Shown: one piece after another, positions 6,449 through 12,810 of the stretch | Layout of the letters: the number at the start of each line of letters is the position of its first letter | Numbering within the stretch: position 1 is the first letter of the stretch | Source: Anaerolineales bacterium | Lineage (GTDB): Bacteria; Chloroflexota; Anaerolineae; 4572-78; J111 | Direction: 5' to 3' | DNA: 16,869 nt | Assembly: GCA_020634935.1 (NCBI GenBank) | Contig: JACKAT010000079.1 | Location: forward strand, 1 to 16,869 | Program-made: the position numbers and the translations under genes | The notes under the pieces: model-generated | Told to the model about the DNA's origin: nothing | Seen by the model: only the letters and a program-made list of their open reading frames with translations | The model's database searches: none

Positions 6449-8143
6449 ATGGCTAAGATCGTAGTTGATCCGATCACCCGGATCGAAGGCCACCTCCGCA
6501 TTGAGGTGGAGGTTAACGATGGCGTGATCACCGATGCCTGGTCATCGACCACGATGTGGCGGGGCATCGAGAATATTCTCAAAGGGCGCGATCCGCGCGG
6601 GGCCTGGCTAATGACCCAGCGCATCTGCGGCGTTTGCACCACGGTGCATGCCCTGGCGTCGGTGCGAGCGGTGGAAGACGCGCTCGGCATTGAAGTGCCG
6701 CCCAACGCTCAACTGTTACGCAACATGATCGCCGGCATCCAATTTGTGCAGGATCACGTCATCCACTTTTACCATCTGCATGCCCTCGACTGGGTCGATA
6801 TCGTCAACGCCTTAGAAGCAGACCCCGAAGCAACCTCCAAGCTGGCCCAATCGGTCTCGGATTGGCCGCTGTCAAGTACGGTTTATTTCAAAGGCGTCCA
6901 GGATCGATTAAAGGCGTTTGTCGGCACCGGCCAGTTGGGGCCGTTTGCCAACGCCTACTGGGGCCACTCGGCCTATCAGTTGCCGCCGGAGGCCAACCTC
7001 ATGGCCACAGCCCACTATTTGGAGGCGCTCGATTGGCAGCGCGAGTTCATCAAAGCCCACGCCATTTTGGGCGCGAAAAACCCGCACCTGCAAACTTATC
7101 TGGTTGGCGGCATGGCCACCCCGATCGACCCCAACAGCCAGGCGGCGATCAACGCCGACACCATCGCCACGCTCAAAGGTTACTTTGCCAACGCCAAGAA
7201 ATTTGTCGAGCAGGTCTACCTGCCCGATGTGCTGGCCGTTGCGCCCTTCTATCTCGATTGGGCCGGCTACGGCGAAGGCATCGGCAACTTCATGACCTAC
7301 GGCGAATTTCCGAATGCCAACGGCGAGTTGTGGCTGCCGGCCGGCATCGTCCTCAATCGCGACCTCAGTAAGGTGCTGCCGGTCGAGCAGGATAAGGTCA
7401 GCGAGTACGTAACTCACTCCTGGTTCAGTTACGAAGACGAAAGCGCCGGGCTGCACCCCTGGGCAGGAGAAACCAACGCCAACTACACCGGGCCGAAACC
7501 GCCCTACGACTTTTTAGAAACCGACAACAAATATAGCTGGCTCAAAGCGCCGCGCTACGATGACCAGGTGATGGAGGTTGGCCCGTTGGCGCGGATGATT
7601 GTGGGCTATGCGATGGGCCACGAAGGCATCACCAGCACGGTTGATCTGGTGCTGGATAAGCTGGGAGTGGGACCAGAGGCGCTCTATTCCACGTTGGGCC
7701 GGATTGCCTCGCGCTGCATCGAAACGGTCTTGATTGCCGATCAACTCGACGGCTGGATCAATCAGTTGGCCGAGAACATCGCCGCCGGCGACATCAAGAT
7801 TCACAACGGCACGATGTGGAAACCTGAAACCTGGCCGGCCGAAGCGCAAGGCTACGGCTGGCACGACGCCCCCCGAGGCGCGCTGGGCCACTGGATTCAC
7901 ATCAAAGATCAGAAGATCGAAAATTACCAGTGCGTCGTACCCAGCACTTGGAACGGCGGCCCGCGCGACGCCAAAGGCCGGCCCGGCCCCTATGAAGCGG
8001 CGCTCATCGGCACTCCGGTTGCCGATCCGGAGAAGCCGCTGGAGGTGCTGCGCACCATCCACTCCTTTGATCCGTGCATGGCCTGCGCGGCCCATATTGT
8101 CGATGCCACCGGGCGAGAGATTACGCAGGTGAAGGTTTTGTAA
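6449..8143 (+). CDS. hybC-like: [NiFe] hydrogenase large subunit (catalytic)
   Basis: Binds the Ni-Fe(CN)2CO centre and catalyses H2 oxidation. 564 residues; it has no export signal and should be carried out through the Tat signal of the small subunit. The N-terminal nickel motif is RICGVC (C60, C63) in the context RICGVCTTVHALASVRA; the C-terminal motif is DPCMACAAH (C543, C546). Cleavage after His549 would remove a 15-residue tail, and a suitable endopeptidase is encoded downstream at 8904. The start is set by AAAGGAG at 6433-6439. The 248-bp gap upstream is full of palindromic repeats, so supply relative to the small subunit may be controlled separately. All active-site residues are present, so the enzyme looks functional. 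Confidence 0.96.
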   Translation: MAKIVVDPITRIEGHLRIEVEVNDGVITDAWSSTTMWRGIENILKGRDPRGAWLMTQRICGVCTTVHALASVRAVEDALGIEVPPNAQLLRNMIAGIQFVQDHVIHFYHLHALDWVDIVNALEADPEATSKLAQSVSDWPLSSTVYFKGVQDRLKAFVGTGQLGPFANAYWGHSAYQLPPEANLMATAHYLEALDWQREFIKAHAILGAKNPHLQTYLVGGMATPIDPNSQAAINADTIATLKGYFANAKKFVEQVYLPDVLAVAPFYLDWAGYGEGIGNFMTYGEFPNANGELWLPAGIVLNRDLSKVLPVEQDKVSEYVTHSWFSYEDESAGLHPWAGETNANYTGPKPPYDFLETDNKYSWLKAPRYDDQVMEVGPLARMIVGYAMGHEGITSTVDLVLDKLGVGPEALYSTLGRIASRCIETVLIADQLDGWINQLAENIAAGDIKIHNGTMWKPETWPAEAQGYGWHDAPRGALGHWIHIKDQKIENYQCVVPSTWNGGPRDAKGRPGPYEAALIGTPVADPEKPLEVLRTIHSFDPCMACAAHIVDATGREITQVKVL

Positions 8144-8166
8144 AAGCCAGGCTGAGGCTAAGAATA

Positions 8167-8429
8167 GGAGCGACAAAGCTAGCTTTGTCATACCGACCCT
8201 AAGGTCAAAGTAATGAAGTTTAAGAAAATAAACGAACCACGCCGGGCCAAAGAGCGCGAGGCTAAAGCCATCGCTCTAAAAGAGCAAAGGACGCTAAAGC
8301 GCCCTCAGACGATGCAATCCTAGCCCGAAAGGGCTTCGTTCTCTCAGCACGGGTCTTTAGGCCCGTGCTGCGGGGGACGGCAAGGTCGTACGCCGATTAA
8401 TTTCTTGATTTTCATAACTTTGACGCTCC
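8167..8429. repeat. Cloverleaf repeat copy 3, split by a ~204-bp insertion
   Basis: The left part, GGAGC plus GACAAAGC-ta-GCTTTGTC plus GTCAAAGT, occupies 8167-8211. The matching right part, ACTTTGAC-GCTCC, appears only at 8417-8429. The DNA between (8212-8415) therefore sits in the loop of the second hairpin. The ends of the insertion plus flanks are imperfect inverted repeats (left AAGTAATGAAG, right CTTGATTTTCATAACTT). Confidence 0.6.
8252..8370. repeat. Series of small palindromes inside the insertion
   Basis: GAGCG/CGCTC (8252-8276) encloses GGCT-aa-AGCC (8260-8269). AGCCC-gaaa-GGGCT (8322-8335) has a GNRA-type loop. CAGCACGGG-n8-CCCGTGCTG (8345-8370) is a perfect 9-bp stem. The last could also act as a transcript end signal for the structural genes, though no T-run follows. 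Confidence 0.55.
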
Positions 8430-8482
8430 AAGCCGTTATTTTCAGAGGAGTGCGACAGTCTCAACTGAGACGACACCGACAA

Positions 8483-8532
8483 TGAAAATGCTGTAGGACA
8501 AACTTAAGTTTGTGCTACAGCATCTATTTTCA
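8483..8532. repeat. Long hairpin bounded by TGAAAAT/ATTTTCA
   Basis: TGAAAAT (8483-8489) and ATTTTCA (8526-8532) enclose GCTGTAG/CTACAGC (8490-8496 with 8515-8521) and, after one mismatch, ACAAACTT/AAGTTTGT (8498-8513). The same TGAAAAT/ATTTTCA borders flank cloverleaf copy 4 at 8569-8575 and 8647-8653. Confidence 0.6.
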
Positions 8533-8580
8533 AGGGAGTGCGACAGAACCTCGGTACAGCACCGACAATGAAAATTTACG

Positions 8581-8638
8581 GGAGCGACAAAGCTGGCTTT
8601 GTCACCCACATTGGGGTCAAAGTAAACTTTGACGCTCC
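8581..8638. repeat. Cloverleaf-like palindromic repeat, copy 4
   Basis: The outer stem is GGAGC/GCTCC (8581-8585 with 8634-8638). Hairpins are GACAAAGC-tg-GCTTTGTC (8586-8603) and GTCAAAGT-aa-ACTTTGAC (8616-8633). The linker between them has a further small CCC/GGG pairing. Borders TGAAAAT and ATTTTCA lie outside the element. Confidence 0.75.
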
Positions 8639-8755
8639 AGAGCTTTATTTTCAGAGGAGGAACGCTAACGCTGAAGTTAACGTTTCTCAGCCTTAGCCTA
8701 TAAAACAGTTAAGTAATTTTCATAACTAACTTGTGAGTTTGAGACCAGGATGAAT

Positions 8756-8823
8756 AGACAGGATTTACAGGATTTCCAAGATTAAAATAAGGAAAAATCA
8801 TATTAATCCTGTTAATTCTGTCT
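8756..8823. repeat. Imperfect inverted repeat of the GACAGGATTTACAGGATT type
   Basis: The left arm AGACAGGATTTACAGGATT (8756-8774) matches in inverse the right arm AATCCTGTTAATTCTGTCT (8805-8823), with a ~30-bp AT-rich middle. Repeats of this look are scattered in many bacterial genomes (from memory). It lies about 80 bp before the endopeptidase gene. Confidence 0.6.
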
Positions 8824-8903
8824 AAATTAATGTAACAACTTAGAGTTGAAAACTACTTAAATAGCGATGCAGGCAAATTTGAAAGTGGGGAGCGCTAAAC
8901 ACG

Positions 8904-9413
8904 ATGACAGGTCTCAAAGAAAAGATCGATCTTAGAATCAAAACCGTGGTGTTGGGGGTGGGCAACATCTTGATGGCCGATGAGGGCGTTGGGGTGCGGG
9001 TGGTCCAGCGGCTGGAAACGGAGTACAGCTTGCCGCCGGAGGTACAGGTGGTCGATGGTGGAACATTGGGTATGGATTTGCTGTACTATCTGGCCGAAGC
9101 CCGTAATCTGGTTATCATCGATGCCGTGGAGATGGCGGGCGAACCGGGCCAAATGTTACGGCTGGAAGGGGACGATGTCCCGGCCCGGTTATCGCTCAAG
9201 ATGTCGCCGCACCAGATGGGCATCCCGGATATGCTCTTTGCCGCCAAGCTGCGCGATCTGTATCCGGAGCAGGTGGTTTTGCTCGGCGTTCAACCCGGCG
9301 TCTTAGAACCCAGCCTGGATATGTCGCCGCCGGTGGCGGCTCAGGTTGAGACGTTGATTAACCAAATCAGTCGAGAGTTGGAACAATGGGGCTTAACCAT
9401 CCACAAGCGTTAG
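8904..9413 (+). CDS. hybD-like: Hydrogenase maturation endopeptidase (HyaD/HybD family)
   Basis: Nickel-dependent protease that clips the C-terminal tail of the hydrogenase large subunit after the metal centre is inserted, in the cytoplasm. 169 residues. The motif VLGVGNILMADEGVGVR is diagnostic. The three nickel ligands known in E. coli HybD (Glu16, Asp62, His93) correspond to E27 (in ADEGVG), D73 (IDAVEM) and H103 (SPHQMG). Its likely substrate is the large subunit encoded at 6449, whose 15-residue tail follows His549. ATG 8904 gives a 12-residue N-terminal extension relative to typical members; GTGGGGAG (8885-8892) stands upstream. The last 28 bp overlap the next gene. Confidence 0.93.
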   Translation: MTGLKEKIDLRIKTVVLGVGNILMADEGVGVRVVQRLETEYSLPPEVQVVDGGTLGMDLLYYLAEARNLVIIDAVEMAGEPGQMLRLEGDDVPARLSLKMSPHQMGIPDMLFAAKLRDLYPEQVVLLGVQPGVLEPSLDMSPPVAAQVETLINQISRELEQWGLTIHKR

Positions 9414-9994
9414 CTCACTTCGACGCGCCTCCCACGGCTTGGGCCAATTATCTCAGCGGGCCGTTCTATGACTTAAAACGGTTTGTCGTCGGCTCGTTCA
9501 GCCCGCCGCCGCCAACCCGCGTGGTCTCTGAAACAGGCTTGGCCGGCGCGCGGGCCGGATTAACGTGGGCCAACTGCCATTTGAACCGGTGTACGGTGGA
9601 AAATCTGCATACGTGGGCCTCACCGCTGCCGGCGGATCGCCTGTTCGATTTGCTGATGAACTGGCAGCTCTGGCCGCGCTCATCGTTTTTTGCCTGTCCC
9701 ACTACCGATAAAGAGGGAGGGGTGCGGTTTGCCTATCGCTGGTACGGCCTGGTACCGATTGTGATGATGCGGCTCAAAACGGCCATCAAGCCGCGCTGTA
9801 TCATCTATGATATTGTGTGGGGCATCGGGCAGGGCGGCTATCACAGCTTTCTGCTCGACGAGGCCGCGTCCGGTCAAACTGATGTCTCGATTTTTACCAC
9901 TTTTCCACCGACTCACCTCTTTTTTGAAGGGCTGCACGATCAGATGAATTTTGATATCTTTAAGCAGTTGCCGGAGAGAGAGGCAGGAGATTAG
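9386..9994 (+). CDS. Uncharacterised protein, possible SRPBCC-like fold
   Basis: 202 residues of unknown function. The middle region (about 78-100, ASPLPADRLFDLLMNWQLWPRSSFF) resembles the first helix and strand of SRPBCC/START-like ligand-binding proteins. The C-terminal part has alternating strands and ends in a long helix (about 180-196), as in that fold. There is no signal peptide and no clear membrane segment; several Cys (64, 69, 104, 137) show no cluster motif. The gene starts 28 bp inside the endopeptidase gene in another frame, so it is coupled to a hydrogenase maturation gene and may serve the same complex. Its stop codon lies inside a GGAGATT microrepeat, so the C terminus may vary between strains. 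Fold assignment is by eye only. Confidence 0.6.
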   Translation: MGLNHPQALAHFDAPPTAWANYLSGPFYDLKRFVVGSFSPPPPTRVVSETGLAGARAGLTWANCHLNRCTVENLHTWASPLPADRLFDLLMNWQLWPRSSFFACPTTDKEGGVRFAYRWYGLVPIVMMRLKTAIKPRCIIYDIVWGIGQGGYHSFLLDEAASGQTDVSIFTTFPPTHLFFEGLHDQMNFDIFKQLPEREAGD

Positions 9995-10014
9995 GAGATT
10001 GGAGATTGGGAGTC
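9986..10014. repeat. GGAGATT heptamer microrepeat
   Basis: Three perfect GGAGATT units (9986-9992, 9994-10000, 10001-10007) and a degenerate one (10008-10014). The stop codon TAG (9992-9994) of the preceding gene is formed by the repeat. Confidence 0.7.
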
Positions 10015-10064
10015 GGGTAAACGGTTACTAACGCCGTAGTGTACTGGTGATCGCGGTTCTTGCT

Positions 10065-10316
10065 CAACATCGTGATCGAGGCATGTCGCGCGGCGCAAGA
10101 GGCGATCAACATCGTGATCGAGGCATGTCGCGCGGCGCAAGAGGCGATCATCATCGTGATCGAGGCATGTCGCGCGGCGCAAGAGGCGATCATCATCGTG
10201 ATCGAGGCATGTCGCGCCGTGCAAGAGGCGATCACGATCATGATCGAGGCATGTCGCGCGGCGCAAGAGGCGATCATCATCGTGATCGAGGCTTGCAGGA
10301 TTCTGCAAGGGGCCAT
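10065..10316. repeat. 42-bp tandem repeat, six units
   Basis: Units start at 10065, 10107, 10149, 10191, 10233 and 10275. The first five are nearly identical, the sixth is degenerate from its middle on, and a further decayed unit may follow to about 10358. No unit contains a stop codon in most frames, so long frames appear on both strands; none has a clear ribosome binding site. Each junction carries the perfect dyad CGATCA-n6-TGATCG. Units abut directly with no unique spacers, so this is not CRISPR. Together with flanking microrepeats it fills the gap 9995-10447, in which no gene is supported. Confidence 0.85.
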
Positions 10317-10380
10317 GACGATCAGGATCGGGCCAGGCCGCAGCGTGCAACGACTTATTCATATAGAGAAAAAACTTACT

Positions 10381-10401
10381 CCCTACTCCCTACTCCCTAC
10401 T
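10381..10401. repeat. CCCTACT heptamer microrepeat, left copy
   Basis: Three perfect CCCTACT units preceded by TTACT and followed by a degenerate CCATTCCTTACT. The same unit recurs at 16789-16830. Confidence 0.75.
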
Positions 10402-10447
10402 CCATTCCTTACTAATGGGATTATTTAATCTCCAAACAAGGACAACT

Positions 10448-11557
10448 ATGACTAAACCAGGCATGATTATTACCGGGGCAACCGGATTTTTAGGCGGGCG
10501 GCTGATGCGCTATTTGTCGAACCAGTACACCATCTTCGCGCTGGGCCGCCGGTCGCCGCAGGAGGTGGGGGGGTTGGAGGGGCCGGATGTCCACTGGTTC
10601 CAGGTTGATATCGGCCACTTCGACCCGCTGCGCGAGGTTTTCTCTCATATTAGAGAAATGGGTGGGGCCGAACTGGTGCTGCACCTGGCCGGCTATTATG
10701 ATTTTACCGGCGAAGAGCACCCGGAGTACACCCGCACCAATGTACTGGGCACGCGCAACGTGCTGGAGTTATCGGCGCCGCTGCGGCTGAAGAAATTCAT
10801 CTTCACCAGTTCGGTGGCGGCGTGTCCTTTTCCGCCGCCGGGCGGGGTCATTACCGAGGATACGCCGCCCACAGCGCCGCCGCCCTACTCGCGCTCGAAA
10901 CGAATAGGGGAGGAGATGTTGGCCAACTTCAAAGATCAGATCCCTTCCTGCATTCTGCGGCTGGCGGCAATCTTTAGCAACTGGTGCGAGTACGAACCGA
11001 TGCACAACTTCTTGGCCACCTGGTTTTCGGGTAGTTGGAATGCGCGAATTTTGGGCGGCCGCGGCCAGTGGGCCATCCCTTATCTGCACGTGCGCGACCT
11101 GCTCACCTTTTACCTACGGGTAGTCGAGAAAGCCGACGAGTTGGAACCGTTGGAAGTATTGCAAGCTTCGCCCAATGGCTGCACCACTCACCTGGAACTT
11201 TTTCGGGGGGCCACGCGCAGCTATTATAATGAAGCTCGCTCACCGATTTATGTCCCTAAACCTGTGGCCCGGCTGGGCATCATGATGCGAGAGCAGGTGG
11301 GCCGGCTAACCGGGACCATGCCATTTGAACGATCGTGGATGGGCGAGTATATTGATCTAAAGCTCAACATCGACGCCACGCGGACCCATCGCCGGCTGGG
11401 GTGGGAGCCTCACCCGGAACTTGAGATATTGAACTGTATCCCGGTCATGGTGCACAATATGCGTTCTAATCCCGAAGAGTGGCAAAAACGGTATGAGATG
11501 TCGCGGAAAGGCAAGAGAGTGAGGGGCAAGGTTAAGAACGTTATACCGGAAGGGTAG
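10448..11557 (+). CDS. Extended SDR family NAD(P)-dependent epimerase/dehydratase-like protein
   Basis: 369 residues. ATG 10448 is preferred to the in-frame ATG at 10415, because AAGGA (10438-10442) stands before it and the Rossmann strand then starts at the usual place. The dinucleotide motif GATGFLG is at 10-16. Catalytic residues are Ser121 or Ser122 (FTSS), Tyr147 and Lys151 (YSRSK). This supports an active nucleotide-sugar epimerase or related dehydrogenase/reductase; the substrate cannot be told. The C-terminal ~25 residues are strongly basic (about 345-369). It lies between the hydrogenase endopeptidase operon and hypC in the same direction, but a link with hydrogenase function is only positional. 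Confidence 0.85.
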   Translation: MTKPGMIITGATGFLGGRLMRYLSNQYTIFALGRRSPQEVGGLEGPDVHWFQVDIGHFDPLREVFSHIREMGGAELVLHLAGYYDFTGEEHPEYTRTNVLGTRNVLELSAPLRLKKFIFTSSVAACPFPPPGGVITEDTPPTAPPPYSRSKRIGEEMLANFKDQIPSCILRLAAIFSNWCEYEPMHNFLATWFSGSWNARILGGRGQWAIPYLHVRDLLTFYLRVVEKADELEPLEVLQASPNGCTTHLELFRGATRSYYNEARSPIYVPKPVARLGIMMREQVGRLTGTMPFERSWMGEYIDLKLNIDATRTHRRLGWEPHPELEILNCIPVMVHNMRSNPEEWQKRYEMSRKGKRVRGKVKNVIPEG

Positions 11558-11572
11558 TTGGTTGATTTTGCC

Positions 11573-11621
11573 GGAGCAACAAAGCTTGCTTTGTCAAGGT
11601 CAAAGTAAACTTTGACGCTCC
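11573..11621. repeat. Cloverleaf-like palindromic repeat, copy 5, before hypC
   Basis: The outer stem is GGAGC/GCTCC (11573-11577 with 11617-11621). Hairpins are ACAAAGC-tt-GCTTTGT (11579-11594) and GTCAAAGT-aa-ACTTTGAC (11599-11616). As with copy 2, it is followed after 13 bp by the 12-mer ACAAAGGAGTAA (11635-11646) holding the ribosome binding site of the next gene. Confidence 0.75.
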
Positions 11622-11650
11622 AGGTTTTATCTTTACAAAGGAGTAAAACG

Positions 11651-11914
11651 ATGTGTTTAGGTGTACCGGGTAAAGTAACCGAAATTTATGAAGCCGGCGG
11701 AATGCGGATGGGCAAAGTGGACTTTGGCGGGATCGTCAAAGAGGCTTGTCTGGCTTATGTGCCGGAGGTGGAGGTGGGCGACTACACCATCATCCACGTC
11801 GGTTTTGCCATCAGCAAGCTGGATGAGGAGTCGGCGCTGGAGTCGCTGGCCTTGTTCCGCCAGATGGGCTTATTGGAGGAGGAGTTGGGGGGAGAGGTCG
11901 CTGAGCAGACATAA
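11651..11914 (+). CDS. hypC: Hydrogenase maturation chaperone HypC/HybG family
   Basis: Small chaperone that, with HypD, carries the Fe(CN)2CO unit to the large-subunit precursor in the cytoplasm. 87 residues, the normal size. ATG 11651 is chosen because the N terminus MCLGVPGKV then carries the essential Cys2; upstream in-frame TTG codons lack support. AAAGGAG (11637-11643) is the ribosome binding site. The sequence continues as the expected small beta-barrel (VDFGGIVKEACLAYVPEVEVGDYTIIHVGFAI-like core) with a C-terminal acidic helix. No other hyp gene is in the window, so hypABDEF must be elsewhere. 24 bp separate it from the following kinase gene, suggesting co-transcription. Confidence 0.95.
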   Translation: MCLGVPGKVTEIYEAGGMRMGKVDFGGIVKEACLAYVPEVEVGDYTIIHVGFAISKLDEESALESLALFRQMGLLEEELGGEVAEQT

Positions 11915-11938
11915 AAATCAAAACGCGGTGAGGTGGTG

Positions 11939-12790
11939 ATGACGAACAACGATAATACGAGCGACGCACCACTCCCAACGATTTTCGTCCTATCAGGCAG
12001 TCTAGGCGCGTCGGGAGAGCAGTTGGTCCGGAAAGTGCTGGCCCAATTTCAGGGCGATGGCGCATTGGTTAAAATTTGTCCCCGCATCCATCAGCCTGAA
12101 CAGATCGAAACCATTGTCGCCAAAGCCAGTCAGGGCAGCAGCATCATTGTAAACACCATAGTTAACGAGGAGTTGACCCAAGTTTTGATAAAGCTGGCCG
12201 AAGAACAGCAGGTGGTGGTGATCGATGTTGTGAGATCGTTGCTCGATCAGTTATCGATTTTATTGGGCCAAAAACCGATGGGTAAACCGGGTCTTTACCG
12301 GCAGTTGCACGCCAGTTACTTCAAACGCATCGAGGCCATTGAGTTTACGCTAGACCACGATGACGGCAAAAATGCGCAGGATTGGTCTGAGGCGGAAATC
12401 GTCATAGCCGGCGTCTCGCGAGTCGGCAAAACGCCCATTAGCCTCTATCTGTCGATGCTGGGCTGGAAGGTGGCCAACGTGCCTCTGGTGAAAAATGTAC
12501 AGCCCCGTTCAGAGTTTTTCCAACTGGATCGACGACGGGTGGTCGGGCTAACCATCGACCCTAACCAGCTCAGATACCACCGCCGGCATCGTGAACGTCG
12601 GCTCAAGGGGGTTAGCCTGTCACACTATGTTGATCTGGTCAGTCTTTATGAAGAAATCGATGAGGTGACCCAACTGCTCAAACGGGAACACATCAAGCTA
12701 ATCGACGTCACCAACAAGCCGATCGAGACCAGCGCCGATGAAGTGGTCGAACTGGTCAACCGCCAGTTAAACAGCGAAGCCGCCTGGTAA
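11939..12790 (+). CDS. ppsR-like: PpsR/PDRP-type bifunctional kinase-pyrophosphorylase, first copy
   Basis: Member of the DUF299 family: ADP-dependent Ser/Thr kinase and phosphate-dependent pyrophosphorylase that switches PEP synthase or pyruvate phosphate dikinase off and on. 283 residues, close to the family norm. The P-loop-like motif is GVSRVGKT (158-165), followed by PISLYLSMLGWKVANVP, a typical family block. LDRRRVVGLTIDP (about 197-209) and the C-terminal VTNKPIETSADEVV are also diagnostic. ATG 11939 is chosen over in-frame GTG 11933 and GTG 11936, because GGTGAGG (11927-11933) is then correctly spaced. It probably shares a transcript with hypC upstream and the second copy downstream. 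Its target enzyme is not in the window. Confidence 0.9.
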   Translation: MTNNDNTSDAPLPTIFVLSGSLGASGEQLVRKVLAQFQGDGALVKICPRIHQPEQIETIVAKASQGSSIIVNTIVNEELTQVLIKLAEEQQVVVIDVVRSLLDQLSILLGQKPMGKPGLYRQLHASYFKRIEAIEFTLDHDDGKNAQDWSEAEIVIAGVSRVGKTPISLYLSMLGWKVANVPLVKNVQPRSEFFQLDRRRVVGLTIDPNQLRYHRRHRERRLKGVSLSHYVDLVSLYEEIDEVTQLLKREHIKLIDVTNKPIETSADEVVELVNRQLNSEAAW

Positions 12791-12810
12791 CATTGAAAGG
12801 ACAAATCGCT

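Larger units (their letters stand above)
8144..8903. other. 760-bp gene-free repeat region
   Basis: No credible coding sequence is seen on either strand. From left to right it holds a split cloverleaf repeat (8167-8429) with a ~204-bp palindrome-rich insertion, two related spacer blocks (8439-8482, 8533-8568) around a long hairpin (8483-8532), an intact cloverleaf repeat (8581-8638), about 100 bp without recognisable structure (8654-8755), and an imperfect inverted repeat (8756-8823) before the endopeptidase gene. Confidence 0.7.

Noticed and set aside
8345..8370. Definite intrinsic terminator of the hydrogenase structural operon
   Set aside because: The stem is strong but no T-run follows, and it sits in a set of palindromes; listed as a repeat only.
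8144..8903. tRNA or insertion sequence in the 760-bp gap
   Set aside because: I found no tRNA-like arms with a CCA/acceptor pattern and no transposase reading frame; only short palindromes are present.
10065..10316. CRISPR array
   Set aside because: The units are directly joined 42-bp tandem copies without unique spacers, and no cas gene is present.
9960..10362. Reverse-strand proteins over the 42-bp repeats
   Set aside because: They exist only because the repeat lacks stop codons; both reverse frames are repetitive, have no binding site, and run into the convergent coding gene.
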